Assembly: GCA_030446625.1 (NCBI GenBank)
Contig: JAUJMY010000007.1
Span: 62,001 to 126,000 of the forward strand
Reading direction: 5' to 3'
Length of the DNA stretch: 64,000 bases
Source of the DNA: Gaiellaceae bacterium
Lineage (GTDB): Bacteria; Actinomycetota; Thermoleophilia; Gaiellales; Gaiellaceae
Shown here: positions 15,382-23,927 of the stretch, piece by piece
Position numbering within the stretch: the first letter of the stretch is position 1
Layout of the letters: each line of letters opens with the position of its first letter
Made by a program: the position numbers and the translations under genes
The notes under the pieces: generated by a model
Database searches by the model: none
Seen by the model: the letters and a program-made list of their open reading frames with translations, nothing else
Told to the model about the DNA's origin: nothing

Positions 15382-15469
15382 TGGTGGCGCCGGGCCCCCG
15401 GAGTTACGCTCGCGCGTGAGCAGGGGGAGGGTCGGGACCCGAAGGTACTCGCGCGCGCGTCACCAGTCC

Positions 15470-16501
15470 TCAGACGCGCGCCTCCACCGTCGACTCCTGC
15501 ACGAGCTCCGCGAGGCGGCGGAGGACCCCGGGATCCGTGTCCGGAAGGACCCCGTGCCCGAGGTTGAAGATGTGGCCGCGGCGTCCGCCGGCTCGGGCGA
15601 GGACGTCGCGCGCCGCCTCCTCGACGCGCGCCCACGGCCCGAGGAGGACGGCCGGGTCGAGGTTGCCCTGCACCCCGCGTCCCTCGCCCACCTGCGCCCA
15701 GCCGCGGTCGAGCGCGATCCGCCAGTCGAGGCCGATCACGTCGCCGCCCGCGTCGGCCATGTCCGAGAGGAGCGTCGCCGTCCCGGTCCCGAAGTGGATG
15801 GTCGGCGCGTCGACGGCGGCGAGGATGCGCGACGAGTACGGCGCGACGAACTCGTCGTAGTCCGCCGGCGAGAGCGCGCCGACCCACGAATCGAACACCT
15901 GGATCACGTCCGCTCCCGCGGCGACCTTGCCGGCGACGTAACGCGCGAAGGCGTCGGCGAGCTTGTCCATGAGCGCGTGCCAGGTCGCGGGCTCGCGGTA
16001 CATCATCGTCTTCACCTTCACGAACTCGCGGGTCGGCTTCCCCTCGACCAGATACCCCGCGACGGTGAACGGGCCGCCGCAGAAGCCGACGACGGCCTGG
16101 TCGTCGCGAAGCTCGCCGCGCGTCAGCCGAACCGCCTCGAGGATGAACGGCACCGACTCCTCCGGCTCGGGAACGCGCAGCCGCTCGACGTCGGCTCGCG
16201 TCTCGATCGGCTGGTCGAGCACCGGCCCGACGTTCTCGACGAGCTCGACGTCGATCCCCATCCCGATGACCGGCAGCATGATGTCCGCGAACATCACCGC
16301 CGCGTCGACGTTGTGCCTGCGGACGGGCTGCAGCGTCACCTCCGCGCAGAGCTCCGGCCTGCGGCAGACGTCGAAGAGGCCGTACTGCTTCCGGATCTCG
16401 CGGTACTCGGGCAGCGAGCGACCCGCCTGCCGCATGAACCACACCGGCGTGTGCTCGACCGGCTCACGCCGCGCGGCGCGCACGAGGAGGGGCTCGGACA
16501 C
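15470..16501 (-). CDS. hemE: Uroporphyrinogen decarboxylase
   Basis: 343 aa, normal length. Removes four acetate carboxyls from uroporphyrinogen III to give coproporphyrinogen III. N-terminal VWFMRQAGRSLPEYR with the substrate-binding Arg pair, MFADIMLPVIGMGIDVE with the catalytic Asp, GFCGGPFTVAGYLVEG, QVFDSWVGALSPADYDEFV, and a C-terminal FNLGHGVLPDTDP with His. A TAGTCT hexamer ends 7 nt before the GTG, so the transcript hemE-hemH-wzt-(12966) probably begins leaderless here. The coproporphyrinogen oxidase that would link hemE and hemH is not in the window. Confidence 0.95.
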   Translation of the reverse strand: MSEPLLVRAARREPVEHTPVWFMRQAGRSLPEYREIRKQYGLFDVCRRPELCAEVTLQPVRRHNVDAAVMFADIMLPVIGMGIDVELVENVGPVLDQPIETRADVERLRVPEPEESVPFILEAVRLTRGELRDDQAVVGFCGGPFTVAGYLVEGKPTREFVKVKTMMYREPATWHALMDKLADAFARYVAGKVAAGADVIQVFDSWVGALSPADYDEFVAPYSSRILAAVDAPTIHFGTGTATLLSDMADAGGDVIGLDWRIALDRGWAQVGEGRGVQGNLDPAVLLGPWARVEEAARDVLARAGGRRGHIFNLGHGVLPDTDPGVLRRLAELVQESTVEARV

Positions 16502-16507
16502 GGCTTC

Positions 16508-16514
16508 TAGACTA
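16508..16514. promoter_or_regulatory. Overlapping divergent -10 hexamers (TAGACT/TAGTCT)
   Basis: The 7-bp stretch TAGACTA reads TAGACT on the plus strand (11 nt before the ATG at 16525) and TAGTCT on the minus strand (7 nt before the hemE GTG at 16501). With only 23 bp between the two start codons, one sequence seems to serve both directions. Confidence 0.5.
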
Positions 16515-16524
16515 GTCGGGCGCT

Positions 16525-17349
16525 ATGGCCGCGCCCGTCCCGAGAGGTCCGCTCGCGGTGCGCTGGCACGGGTGCGAGCTCGAGCCGCCGCGTGCGGGCG
16601 CGCTCACGGCCGCGACGCTCGAGCTGGAGAACGCGGGCACGGCGACGTGGCGCGCGCGACCGCACTACGACGGCGTCCACGTCGGCTATCACTGGCTGGA
16701 CGAGCGCGGGAACCCGATCGTGTGGGACGGGTTGCGGACGCCGGTCGTGGGGCCGATCCAGCCCGGAGCGCGGATCCGGATGCACGCACGCGTTCGCGGA
16801 CCGCTCCCGCCCGGTCGGTACCAGCTCGCGTTCGATCTGGTGGAGGAGGGGCGCTTCTGGCTCGCGGAGCTCGGCAACGCGCCGCTCGAGCTCGACGTGC
16901 ACGTGGCGCCGCGGATCGAGCGGAGGCTCGCCGTTCGCGGCGGCCACGCAGCCGCGCTCGAGGGGCAGGAGGAGACGCTCGTCGGCGAGGCGGACGCCGC
17001 CGCGGTCGCGTACCTCGGCGACGGCGTCGCACCGCCACCGGACTGGTCGCGGCGCGTTCTCGACGCGCACCAGGAGGGCTACGCCGTGGTCGGCGGAGCG
17101 ATCGCATTCGGACGCGGGCTCCTGCGCAAGCCGCCGAAGGCGCTTGCACCGTGGGCGCCTGGACCCGGCCGCGTCCCGACCTTCCCGCACCCGCTCCTCT
17201 GCCCGTCGGTCGTCCGCGGGGTGGAGCCGGAGTGGGCCGACGCCGTCGAGGGTCTGCCCGCCGTCCACGCACCCGCGGACGAGCCATGGCTCTACGACGG
17301 GCGGATCGTCGTCACAGCTCGACCGCGATCCGGTCGTCGACGCGGCTGA
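16525..17349 (+). CDS. Hypothetical protein with N-terminal Ig-like beta-sandwich domain
   Basis: 274 aa. Residues about 8-130 form a beta-rich domain (LTAATLELENAGTATWRARP, VHVGYHWLDERGNPIVWDG, GPLPPGRYQLAFDLVEEGRFW), of the NBR1/Ig-like type often attached to glycan-related enzymes in actinobacteria. The second half (AYLGDGVAPPPDWSRRVLDAHQEGYAVVGGAIAF) resembles a fragment of a GT2-like segment, but no DxD-type catalytic motif is visible. No signal peptide. It is divergent from hemE, and its last 38 bp overlap the 3' end of wzm. Proximity to wzt/wzm suggests a glycan role; the activity is unknown. Confidence 0.65.
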   Translation: MAAPVPRGPLAVRWHGCELEPPRAGALTAATLELENAGTATWRARPHYDGVHVGYHWLDERGNPIVWDGLRTPVVGPIQPGARIRMHARVRGPLPPGRYQLAFDLVEEGRFWLAELGNAPLELDVHVAPRIERRLAVRGGHAAALEGQEETLVGEADAAAVAYLGDGVAPPPDWSRRVLDAHQEGYAVVGGAIAFGRGLLRKPPKALAPWAPGPGRVPTFPHPLLCPSVVRGVEPEWADAVEGLPAVHAPADEPWLYDGRIVVTARPRSGRRRG

Positions 17350-18103
17350 AGACCCAGGCGCCGAGCGCGAGCGCCGCCGCGGCCGCGACGCACAGGTACG
17401 CGACGTCGGCGACCCGCGGCGCGCGCCCCTCCCAGAGCGGCGCGCGAATCGCCTCGATCGGCGGCGTGATCGGGTTCCCCCAGCGCAGCACGCGCACGAT
17501 CGCGTCGTGGCCCGACAGGAACTGCTCGAACCGGTACAGGACGGGCGTCAGGAAGAACCACGGCAGGAGGAGCGCCGTGAGCAGGTGCTCGACGTCGCGG
17601 AAGACGACGTTCGCGGCCGCGACGGCGACAGCCAGGCCGCCGACGAGCGCCACGAAGACGAGCGCGAGCGGAAGGGCGAGCAGCGCCGTGTCCCGGACCT
17701 CCGGGATCAGCGCCGAGTTCAACACGATCAGCACCGCCGTCATCACCGCGAACGTCACTAGTTGGGTTGCGACCGCGGACAGCGGGACGAGCTGGCGCGG
17801 GAAGCGCGTCTTGCGGATCAGATTCGCGTTTTCGAGCATGCTCCGCGCGGCCGCCTGCAGCGACGTCGAGAAGAAGATCCACGCGGCGAGTCCGGTCAGC
17901 AGGTAGAGCGGGTAGTGCGGCACGTCGTCCGTCACGCGCCAGAGCAGCGAGAAGACGAGCACGTAGATCGCCATCAGGAGGAGCGGGTTCGCCAGCGACC
18001 AGAGCACGCCCAGCGCCGAGCCTTTGTACCGCGCCTGGAAATCGCGCCGGAAGAGGTTCCCGAACAGGTCCCGGTAGCGCAGCAGGTCGGCGTAGATCGT
18101 CAC
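17312..18103 (-). CDS. wzm: Polysaccharide ABC transporter permease (ABC-2 type)
   Basis: 263 aa, standard Wzm/TagG size. N-terminal amphipathic FGNLFRRDFQARYKGSALG, then six membrane segments, with the FLTPVLYRFEQF and GNPITPPIEAIRAPLW landmarks of O-antigen/teichoic-acid ABC-2 permeases. It should pair with the Wzt-like ATPase at 13244 to move an undecaprenyl-linked glycan across the membrane. The GTG start lies 11 nt after a TAGACT hexamer. Its 3' end overlaps the convergent gene at 16525-17349. Unusually, the two transporter halves are split by hemE and hemH instead of being adjacent. Confidence 0.92.
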   Translation of the reverse strand: MTIYADLLRYRDLFGNLFRRDFQARYKGSALGVLWSLANPLLLMAIYVLVFSLLWRVTDDVPHYPLYLLTGLAAWIFFSTSLQAAARSMLENANLIRKTRFPRQLVPLSAVATQLVTFAVMTAVLIVLNSALIPEVRDTALLALPLALVFVALVGGLAVAVAAANVVFRDVEHLLTALLLPWFFLTPVLYRFEQFLSGHDAIVRVLRWGNPITPPIEAIRAPLWEGRAPRVADVAYLCVAAAAALALGAWVFSRVDDRIAVEL

Positions 18104-18114
18104 CCTCGCGCTCT

Positions 18115-18120
18115 AGTCTA
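18115..18120 (-). promoter_or_regulatory. -10 hexamer TAGACT of wzm
   Basis: Minus-strand TAGACT, 11 nt before the wzm GTG at 18103, the same spacing as before the gene at 16525. Confidence 0.4.
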
Positions 18121-18175
18121 TGAGCGGCGTCACGCGCCGCCGCGGCGCGCAAACATGCCTCTAACAGCGCTCACC

Positions 18176-18181
18176 TACGCT
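18176..18181 (+). promoter_or_regulatory. -10 hexamer TACGCT of the PNPT-fusion gene
   Basis: TANNNT hexamer ending 8 nt before the GTG at 18190 with no Shine-Dalgarno, consistent with a leaderless transcript for the 18190-22229 pair. Confidence 0.4.
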
Positions 18182-18189
18182 CTCCGTCC

Positions 18190-20007
18190 GTGACGATCGT
18201 CGCTGCCTTCGTCGCTCTGCCGGTGAGCGCGGCGGTGATCTGGGCGCTGCTGCGCACGGGGCTCGCGCGGCGCATCATGGCGGCGCCGCGCGGTGACCGC
18301 TGGCACACGACCGCGACCCCGACTCTCGGCGGCGTCGGCATCTTCGCCGGGATCCTCGCGGGAGTCGGCGGGGGCTTCGCGTCGGGAGCGATCGAGCCGC
18401 ACCGCGACCTGCTCGCGATCGTCGGCGGATGCTCGATCCTCTTCGTCGCCGGGCTCCTCGACGACCTGATCTCCTTCGGCGCGCTCCCGAAGCTCGCCGC
18501 GCAGCTCGCGGCCGCGGCGCTCGTCGTCTGGGGTGGGATCTCGGTGCAGATCGTCGAGAGCGACGTCGTCGCGGCTGCGCTCGCGATCGTGTGGCTCGTC
18601 GGGATGACCAATGCGTTCAACCTGCTCGACAACATGGACGGGCTCGCGGCGACACTCGCCGCGATCGCCTGCCTCTTCTTCGCGGTCGACGCGTACGCGA
18701 TCAACGAGAACGTCGCTGCTCTCGTGATCTCGATCAGCATCGGGCTCGCGTGCGCCGGCTTCCTCCCGTTCAACGTTCGCCCCGGCCGCTCTGCGCGGAT
18801 CTTCATGGGCGACTCCGGGAGCCAGGTGCTCGGCTTCGCGCTCGGCGCGCTCGCGCTCTTCACGAGCTACAAGGTCGCCGGGACCACGGTGGCGACGCTC
18901 GCCGTCCCGATCCTGATCCTCGCCGTCCCGATCTTCGACACGGCGCTCGTGACCGTCGTGCGGCTGCTCGAAGGCCGTCCTGTCCACCAAGGCGGGCGCG
19001 ACCACAGCTCGCACCGCCTCGTGTACCAGGGCCTCTCGGAGTTCCGCGCGCTCGTGCTGCTCGCGTCGATCGCGGCCGCGCTCGGCGTGACGAGCCTGGC
19101 GTACAACGTGCTGAACAACGGCCGCATCACGGCGATCGGCGTGCTGCTGACGTTCGCCGCGCTCGTCCAGTTCGCGAGCTTCCTCGGCGACGTCGACCGG
19201 CGTGGCCGACCGCCCGCAGAGAGGGCGCCGAAGCTGCTCCGGCTCTTCGTCGTCAACCTGCGCCGCCTCGTCGAGGTCGTCGTCGACGGCGCTCTCGTTG
19301 CGGCGTCGTTCCTCGCCGCGTACGCGATCGTCGTCGGCGGGAGCGGGACGGTCGGCCAGCGTACGGTGTTCCTGTTCGCGCTGCCCGTCGTGCTGTTCGC
19401 GCGCTACTGCGCGTTCATCCCGTTCGGGCTCTACCGCGGCGTGTGGCGCTACGCGGGCGCGCGCGACGCCGCCTCGATCGTCGCCGCGGTCCTCACGTCG
19501 AGCGTCGCGGCGTACGCGCTCGTGCACCTGACGCGCGAGTTCACCGGCTTCCCGCGCGCGATCTTCGTCCTCGACGCGATCATCTGCACGATCCTCGTCG
19601 GTGCGTCGCGCTTCGGCGAGCGCGGCCTCGAGGCGTTCCTCGAGTCGCTCCAGCAGCGCGGCGGCCGGCGGCGGACGTTGATCGTCGGCGCGGGGCGCGC
19701 GGGCCGCAGCCTGCTGCGCGAGCTCCGCGAGACGCCGGGTCAGCACGTCGTCGGCTTCCTCGACGACGACGCGCGCCTGCGCGGGCGCCGGATCCAGGGC
19801 GTACCGGTGCTGGGCCCGCTCGACGAGGCCGCGCGCGCGCTCGCCGCCGTCGAGCCGAACGTCGTCCTGGTCACGATCCCGGATGCCGACGGCGCGCGGC
19901 TGGACGCGGTCGTGCGCGCCTCCTCCGAGGCTGACGTCGCGTGCCGCTTCGTCCGGCGCGAGCTCGACCTCGATCCCGAGGCGGTCCTGAGCGCCGCTCG
20001 ACGATGA
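18190..20007 (+). CDS. Fusion of undecaprenyl-P sugar-1-P transferase (WecA/TagO-like) and FlaA1/CapD N-terminal half
   Basis: 605 aa. Residues 1-330 are a polytopic PNPT enzyme: LLDDLISFGALPKLAAQLAA (Mg-binding DD), NAFNLLDNMDGLAATLA, FMGDSGSQVLGFALG and the substrate loop GGRDHSSHRLVYQGL. It should load a GlcNAc-1-P-type sugar on undecaprenyl phosphate to begin a glycan. Residues about 350-480 are further membrane helices, and 490-600 a Rossmann unit (RTLIVGAGRAGRSLLRELRE, GRRIQGVPVLGPLDEA) matching the N-terminal half of FlaA1/CapD sugar dehydratases; the SDR catalytic domain is missing. Both halves are usually separate proteins. The stop overlaps the next ATG (ATGA). Confidence 0.88.
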   Translation: MTIVAAFVALPVSAAVIWALLRTGLARRIMAAPRGDRWHTTATPTLGGVGIFAGILAGVGGGFASGAIEPHRDLLAIVGGCSILFVAGLLDDLISFGALPKLAAQLAAAALVVWGGISVQIVESDVVAAALAIVWLVGMTNAFNLLDNMDGLAATLAAIACLFFAVDAYAINENVAALVISISIGLACAGFLPFNVRPGRSARIFMGDSGSQVLGFALGALALFTSYKVAGTTVATLAVPILILAVPIFDTALVTVVRLLEGRPVHQGGRDHSSHRLVYQGLSEFRALVLLASIAAALGVTSLAYNVLNNGRITAIGVLLTFAALVQFASFLGDVDRRGRPPAERAPKLLRLFVVNLRRLVEVVVDGALVAASFLAAYAIVVGGSGTVGQRTVFLFALPVVLFARYCAFIPFGLYRGVWRYAGARDAASIVAAVLTSSVAAYALVHLTREFTGFPRAIFVLDAIICTILVGASRFGERGLEAFLESLQQRGGRRRTLIVGAGRAGRSLLRELRETPGQHVVGFLDDDARLRGRRIQGVPVLGPLDEAARALAAVEPNVVLVTIPDADGARLDAVVRASSEADVACRFVRRELDLDPEAVLSAARR

Positions 20008-22229
20008 CGAGCGTCGCAGCGCGGTCGGGGCGGCGCGACGTCGCCGCGGCCGGCTGGCTCGAGCGCCTCGCCCGCGCGGTGCCGCTGCTGTCGGTCTTCA
20101 GCTGGCTCGCGCTCCTCTACGCGTGGCAGGCATGGCGCCTGGAGACGCCGTGGGTGTTCACCGACGAGCTCGAGTTCGCGCAGCTCTCGCGGTCGTTCGC
20201 CGAAGCGGGCGAGACGGCGCGCCGGGGCGACCCGCACGGCTTCGGCTCGCTGTACGTCTTACTGATCGCGCCCGCCTGGCTGCTCGACGACACGGCGGCC
20301 GCATACGAGACGGCGAAGTACATCGGGGTACTGGTGATGACGTCGTCCCTGTTCCCCGCATACGCGCTCGCGCGGATGCTCGTCTCGCCCCGGCCGGCGC
20401 TCTTCGCGGCCGCGGCGACGGCGGCGATCCCCGCGTTCATGTACTCGTCGCTCCTGCTCTCGGAGACGCTCGCCTACCCGTACGCGACGCTCTGCTTCTT
20501 CCTGATCGCCCGCGCACTGACCACGCAGCGGCCGCTGCCGATCGCGCTCGCAGTCGCCGCCGCCCTCGTGGCGCCGCTCGTGCGCGGACAGCTCGCCGTC
20601 ATCCCAGCGCTCTTCGCGCTCGCCGCGCTCGGCGTCTTCTGGAGCGGCGAGCGCGCCCGGGGTTGGCGCGCGGGGTGGTCGCGTTGGGACTGGGCGGGCG
20701 CGGTACTGCTCGCGGTCGGCGCGGCGCTCTTCGTCAGCGAGGTGATCTCGAACCGCTCGGCGAGCTGGGACATCGCCACGCGTCTGTACAAGGACCGCAT
20801 CGTCGAGCTCGGCGCCGCGGCCGGCGGTGCGTTCACGATCGGGCTCGGGGTGCTGCCGGTCCTCGTCGGCGTCGCCGTCCTCGCGCGGCTTCCGGGGGAG
20901 GAGCCGTCGCGAGCGCTCGTCGCGTTTCGGAGCCTCCTCGCCGCGAGCATCGCGGCGTTCTGGCTGTACGCCGGCATCAAGGCGGCCTACATCTCGACGG
21001 TCTTCGCCGAGCGCGTCTACGAGCGGAACCTGATCTACCTCGCGCCGCTCTTCTTCGTCGCGATGGCCGTGTGGTTGGAGCGGCGGGGGGTCCGGCTGTG
21101 GGCGCTGGCGCTCGCGACGACGGGCGTAGGGCTCTTGCTCGGGTCGACCGGGATCCAGCTCGACTACCCGTACTTCGAGGCACCCGGCTTCTCGATCCTC
21201 GCGGAGGCGAACCGGGACTTCGGCTGGTCGCAACAGCTCCTGCACGACCTGCTCTTCCCGGTCCTCGCGGTCGCGGCGGGGATCGTGCTCCTCGTCCACT
21301 TCGCACCGGCGCGCCGAGCCGTGCAGACGGCGCTCGTCGCGGTCGCCGCGGTGCTCGTCGTCGCGTGGAACCTGACCGGCCAGCTCGCGGCCGCGAACGG
21401 CTCCGAGATCCAGAGCGACCTTTTCCGCACGAACCTGCCGGGCGCTCTGGACTGGGTCGACGAGGCGAACGGCGGCGAGCCGACGCTCTACCTCGGGCAG
21501 CAGATCAGGGACCCGACGGGCCTGTGGCTGCTCGAGTTCTGGAACCGGTCGGTCGACCACGTGTGGAGCATCGACAGCACCGCGCCGGGACCGGGGCCGA
21601 CGCTCACGCCGGATCTCTCGACCGCGGACGGCAGGCTCTCGCCCGATCCGCGCCTCTCGTACGTGGTCGTCGAGCCCGGGATCGACCTCGCGGGCGCCCT
21701 CGTCGCCGAGCAGGGCGCGCTCCGCCTGCTCCGGGTCACGCCGCCGCTGCGCCTGCGCAGCTCGCGCACCGGCGTCTACAGCGACCGCTGGATGGGGCCG
21801 AGCAGCGCCTACTCGCGCTTCTCGACGCCGGACGAGCGCGCCGGCACGATGCTCGTCTCGGTCTCGCGGCGCAACATCCCCGGCCGCAAGCCCCCGCCCC
21901 AGCGCGTCACGGTGCGTCTCGGCCCGCTCGTCGTCGGCGAAGACCGGCAACCCGCGCTCGCACGCGCCGTCTCGACGAGCTGCTGGCGCGGACGCGGGAA
22001 GCACGAGCACACGTTCCGGATCGCGACGCCGCCGCCGCCGTTCCGCGTCGAGGTGACGGTCGACAAGACGTTCCGGCCGGTCGACCTCGACCCGCGCATC
22101 CAGGACAGCCGCGACCTGAGCGTCCAGGTCGACTACGCGTTCGTTCCTAGACGAGCGCGCGCAGGCGCTCCGGGTGCTTCCGGACGAAGCGGAGCATCCC
22201 GCGCAGGTGCCACAGCGTGTGGCGCGTGA
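20004..22229 (+). CDS. GT-C-like polytopic membrane glycosyltransferase
   Basis: 741 aa. About 11-12 membrane helices over residues 25-460, then an extracytoplasmic beta-rich domain. The first loop has WVFTDELEFAQLSRSFAEAG, whose acidic pair DE is where GT-C enzymes place the catalytic residue; such enzymes use polyprenyl-phosphate sugars on the outer face. The C-terminal part (GVYSDRWMGPSSAYSRF) matches that of the protein at 25982, so the two are paralogues. The last 27 residues after DYAFVP are Ala/Gly/Arg-rich and overlap the antisense GT2 gene by 83 bp; the original stop was probably near 22150. Sugar and linkage are unknown. Confidence 0.8.
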   Translation: MTSVAARSGRRDVAAAGWLERLARAVPLLSVFSWLALLYAWQAWRLETPWVFTDELEFAQLSRSFAEAGETARRGDPHGFGSLYVLLIAPAWLLDDTAAAYETAKYIGVLVMTSSLFPAYALARMLVSPRPALFAAAATAAIPAFMYSSLLLSETLAYPYATLCFFLIARALTTQRPLPIALAVAAALVAPLVRGQLAVIPALFALAALGVFWSGERARGWRAGWSRWDWAGAVLLAVGAALFVSEVISNRSASWDIATRLYKDRIVELGAAAGGAFTIGLGVLPVLVGVAVLARLPGEEPSRALVAFRSLLAASIAAFWLYAGIKAAYISTVFAERVYERNLIYLAPLFFVAMAVWLERRGVRLWALALATTGVGLLLGSTGIQLDYPYFEAPGFSILAEANRDFGWSQQLLHDLLFPVLAVAAGIVLLVHFAPARRAVQTALVAVAAVLVVAWNLTGQLAAANGSEIQSDLFRTNLPGALDWVDEANGGEPTLYLGQQIRDPTGLWLLEFWNRSVDHVWSIDSTAPGPGPTLTPDLSTADGRLSPDPRLSYVVVEPGIDLAGALVAEQGALRLLRVTPPLRLRSSRTGVYSDRWMGPSSAYSRFSTPDERAGTMLVSVSRRNIPGRKPPPQRVTVRLGPLVVGEDRQPALARAVSTSCWRGRGKHEHTFRIATPPPPFRVEVTVDKTFRPVDLDPRIQDSRDLSVQVDYAFVPRRARAGAPGASGRSGASRAGATACGA

Positions 22230-22908
22230 GGAAGCGCCGATCGACGACCGCCGCGTACTCATGCCGGACGAGGGCCGCCGGGACGTACCACCGCTCCCAG
22301 CCGGCCTTCGCCGCGCGGTAGCAGACGTCGATGTCCTCGCCGTAGTGGCGGAACCCGCCGTCCCAGCCGCCGATCTCCTCGAGCATCTCGCGGCGCATGA
22401 GGAGGAACGCGCCGAGCATCCAGTCGGCGGGCACGGGCACGTCCGGGCGCTCGTCGAGGCCGTAGTGGCGGCGCTGGCGCTCGAACGGCGGGAAGAGGAG
22501 GCGGAGCGGCGTCCGGCGGACGAGCGTCCCGCCGACCGTCGGGAAGCGACGGCGCGACGGCTGCGGTCGCCCGTCGGCGTAGAGCATCGCCGGCCCTGCG
22601 ATCCCGCAGCGCGGGCGCTCGATCATGACGTCGCGGAGCGCGGCCACCGCACCCGCGTCGGGCACGGCATCGGGGTTCGCGACGAGGACGAGCTCGCCGC
22701 TCGTCGCCTCGATGCCACGGTTGACGTTCGCGGCGAACGTGCGCGGCCGCTCGTTCGGCAGCACGCGGACGCCGGCGGGAACTTCGGCCACGCTCCCCGG
22801 CAGGTTCGCGACCACGACGAGCTCGTCGACCTGCGGCACGAGCGCGGGCAACGAGCTCCGCAGCTCCTGGGCGTGCCCGTGCGAGACGACGACGGCCGAG
22901 ACCCTCAC
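22147..22908 (-). CDS. GT2-family glycosyltransferase (rhamnosyltransferase-like)
   Basis: 253 aa. GT-A fold: VRVSAVVVSHGHAQELRSSL, VLPNERPRTFAANVNRGIE, ELVLVANPDAVPDAGA (the NPD form of the DxD motif), ADWMLGAFLLMRREMLEEIGG and DGGFRHYGEDIDVCYRAAKAG, with the ED catalytic base region. Similar proteins add rhamnose or related sugars to cell-wall polysaccharides. The C-terminal helix RHTLWHLRGMLRFVRKHPE is typical. The GTG start overlaps the upstream GT4 stop (GTGA). It is last in the minus-strand operon that begins at 30798. Its 3' end overlaps the convergent GT-C gene. Confidence 0.88.
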   Translation of the reverse strand: MRVSAVVVSHGHAQELRSSLPALVPQVDELVVVANLPGSVAEVPAGVRVLPNERPRTFAANVNRGIEATSGELVLVANPDAVPDAGAVAALRDVMIERPRCGIAGPAMLYADGRPQPSRRRFPTVGGTLVRRTPLRLLFPPFERQRRHYGLDERPDVPVPADWMLGAFLLMRREMLEEIGGWDGGFRHYGEDIDVCYRAAKAGWERWYVPAALVRHEYAAVVDRRFLTRHTLWHLRGMLRFVRKHPERLRALV

Positions 22909-23927
22909 TCCGCTGCGAGCGCCTCGCGGTAGACGCCGATCGTCCGCCGCGCCGTCTCGTTCCAGCTGAACGCACGCGCACGGGCGCGACCGGCCGCCAC
23001 GAGGCGGTCGCGGTCGTCGAGCGCGCGGCGGATGCCGTCCGCGAGCCCGTCGCGCGGGACGAGCACGGCCGCACCGCCCGCCACCTCGGCGACTGCGGGC
23101 TCGTCGACCGCGACCACGGGCGTCCCGGACGCCATCGCCTCCACGACCGGAAGCCCGAAGCCCTCGAAGCGGGAGGGCAGGACGAGGCACGCGGCCTCGC
23201 GATAGAGCCGGGCGAGCTCCGCCTTCTCGACGTAGCCGCGCACGTCCGCGCCGCGGCGCGCGAGCTCCCGCGCGAGCCGCTCGTCCTTGGCTGGGCCCGC
23301 GACGACGAGCGGCAGCCCGAGCTCGTGCGCCGCATCCGCGGCGGCGAGCGGATCCTTCCGTGCCTGGATCGCGCCGACGAAGAGGACGTACGCGCCGCCG
23401 CCGTTGCGCTCCGCGGGCGCGAACGCCTCGTCGACGCCGTTCGGCGTGACGACGATCCGCTCCGGGTCGATTCCGTAGAGCTCGGTCAGGTCGCGCTTCG
23501 TCCGCTCCGAGACCGTCAGCACGCGCGCTGCGGCGCGCGCCGCGCGCGGGACGACGGCGCGGAAGATAACGCGGTCCCAGCGGCCCATCAGCTCGCGGTC
23601 GCGCTCGAAGGAGACGTCGTGGATCGTCACCACCGCGGGACACGGGCACGCGAGCGGAAGCGCGTGCTGGAAGTGCGCGAGGGCCGGGCGCAGCCGGCGC
23701 AGCAACCGCGGAAGCGACCACGCCATGCGCAGCTCCTGCGACCGCGCCCGGAGCTCCACCGGCTCGACCCCCGCCGGCACGAGCTCGGGCCGCCTCGTCA
23801 CGGCCGCGAAGCGAAGATCCTCGGCGAGCGCGGGCAGGCGCCGGAGCACGTTCTCGACGTAGGTCTCGTCGCCCGTGCGCAGCCGGCCGAGGACGTCGGC
23901 GTCGACGACGACGAGCGGGCGCGTCAC
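22905..23927 (-). CDS. GT4-family glycosyltransferase
   Basis: 340 aa, GT-B fold. N-terminal DADVLGRLRTGDETYVENVLR is the acceptor-domain start. The C-terminal donor domain shows YVLFVGAIQARKDPLAAADA, VVAGPAKDERL, GYVEKAELARLYREAACLVLPS and RFEGFGLPVVEAMASGTPVVA, which is the E-x7-E nucleotide-sugar signature. It ends in FSWNETARRTIGVYREAL. First of three adjacent GT4 genes of similar architecture (with 23924 and 24915), likely from duplication. GTGA overlaps on both sides. Mannosyl- or rhamnosyltransferase activity is plausible; the donor is not determinable. Confidence 0.9.
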   Translation of the reverse strand: MTRPLVVVDADVLGRLRTGDETYVENVLRRLPALAEDLRFAAVTRRPELVPAGVEPVELRARSQELRMAWSLPRLLRRLRPALAHFQHALPLACPCPAVVTIHDVSFERDRELMGRWDRVIFRAVVPRAARAAARVLTVSERTKRDLTELYGIDPERIVVTPNGVDEAFAPAERNGGGAYVLFVGAIQARKDPLAAADAAHELGLPLVVAGPAKDERLARELARRGADVRGYVEKAELARLYREAACLVLPSRFEGFGLPVVEAMASGTPVVAVDEPAVAEVAGGAAVLVPRDGLADGIRRALDDRDRLVAAGRARARAFSWNETARRTIGVYREALAAE

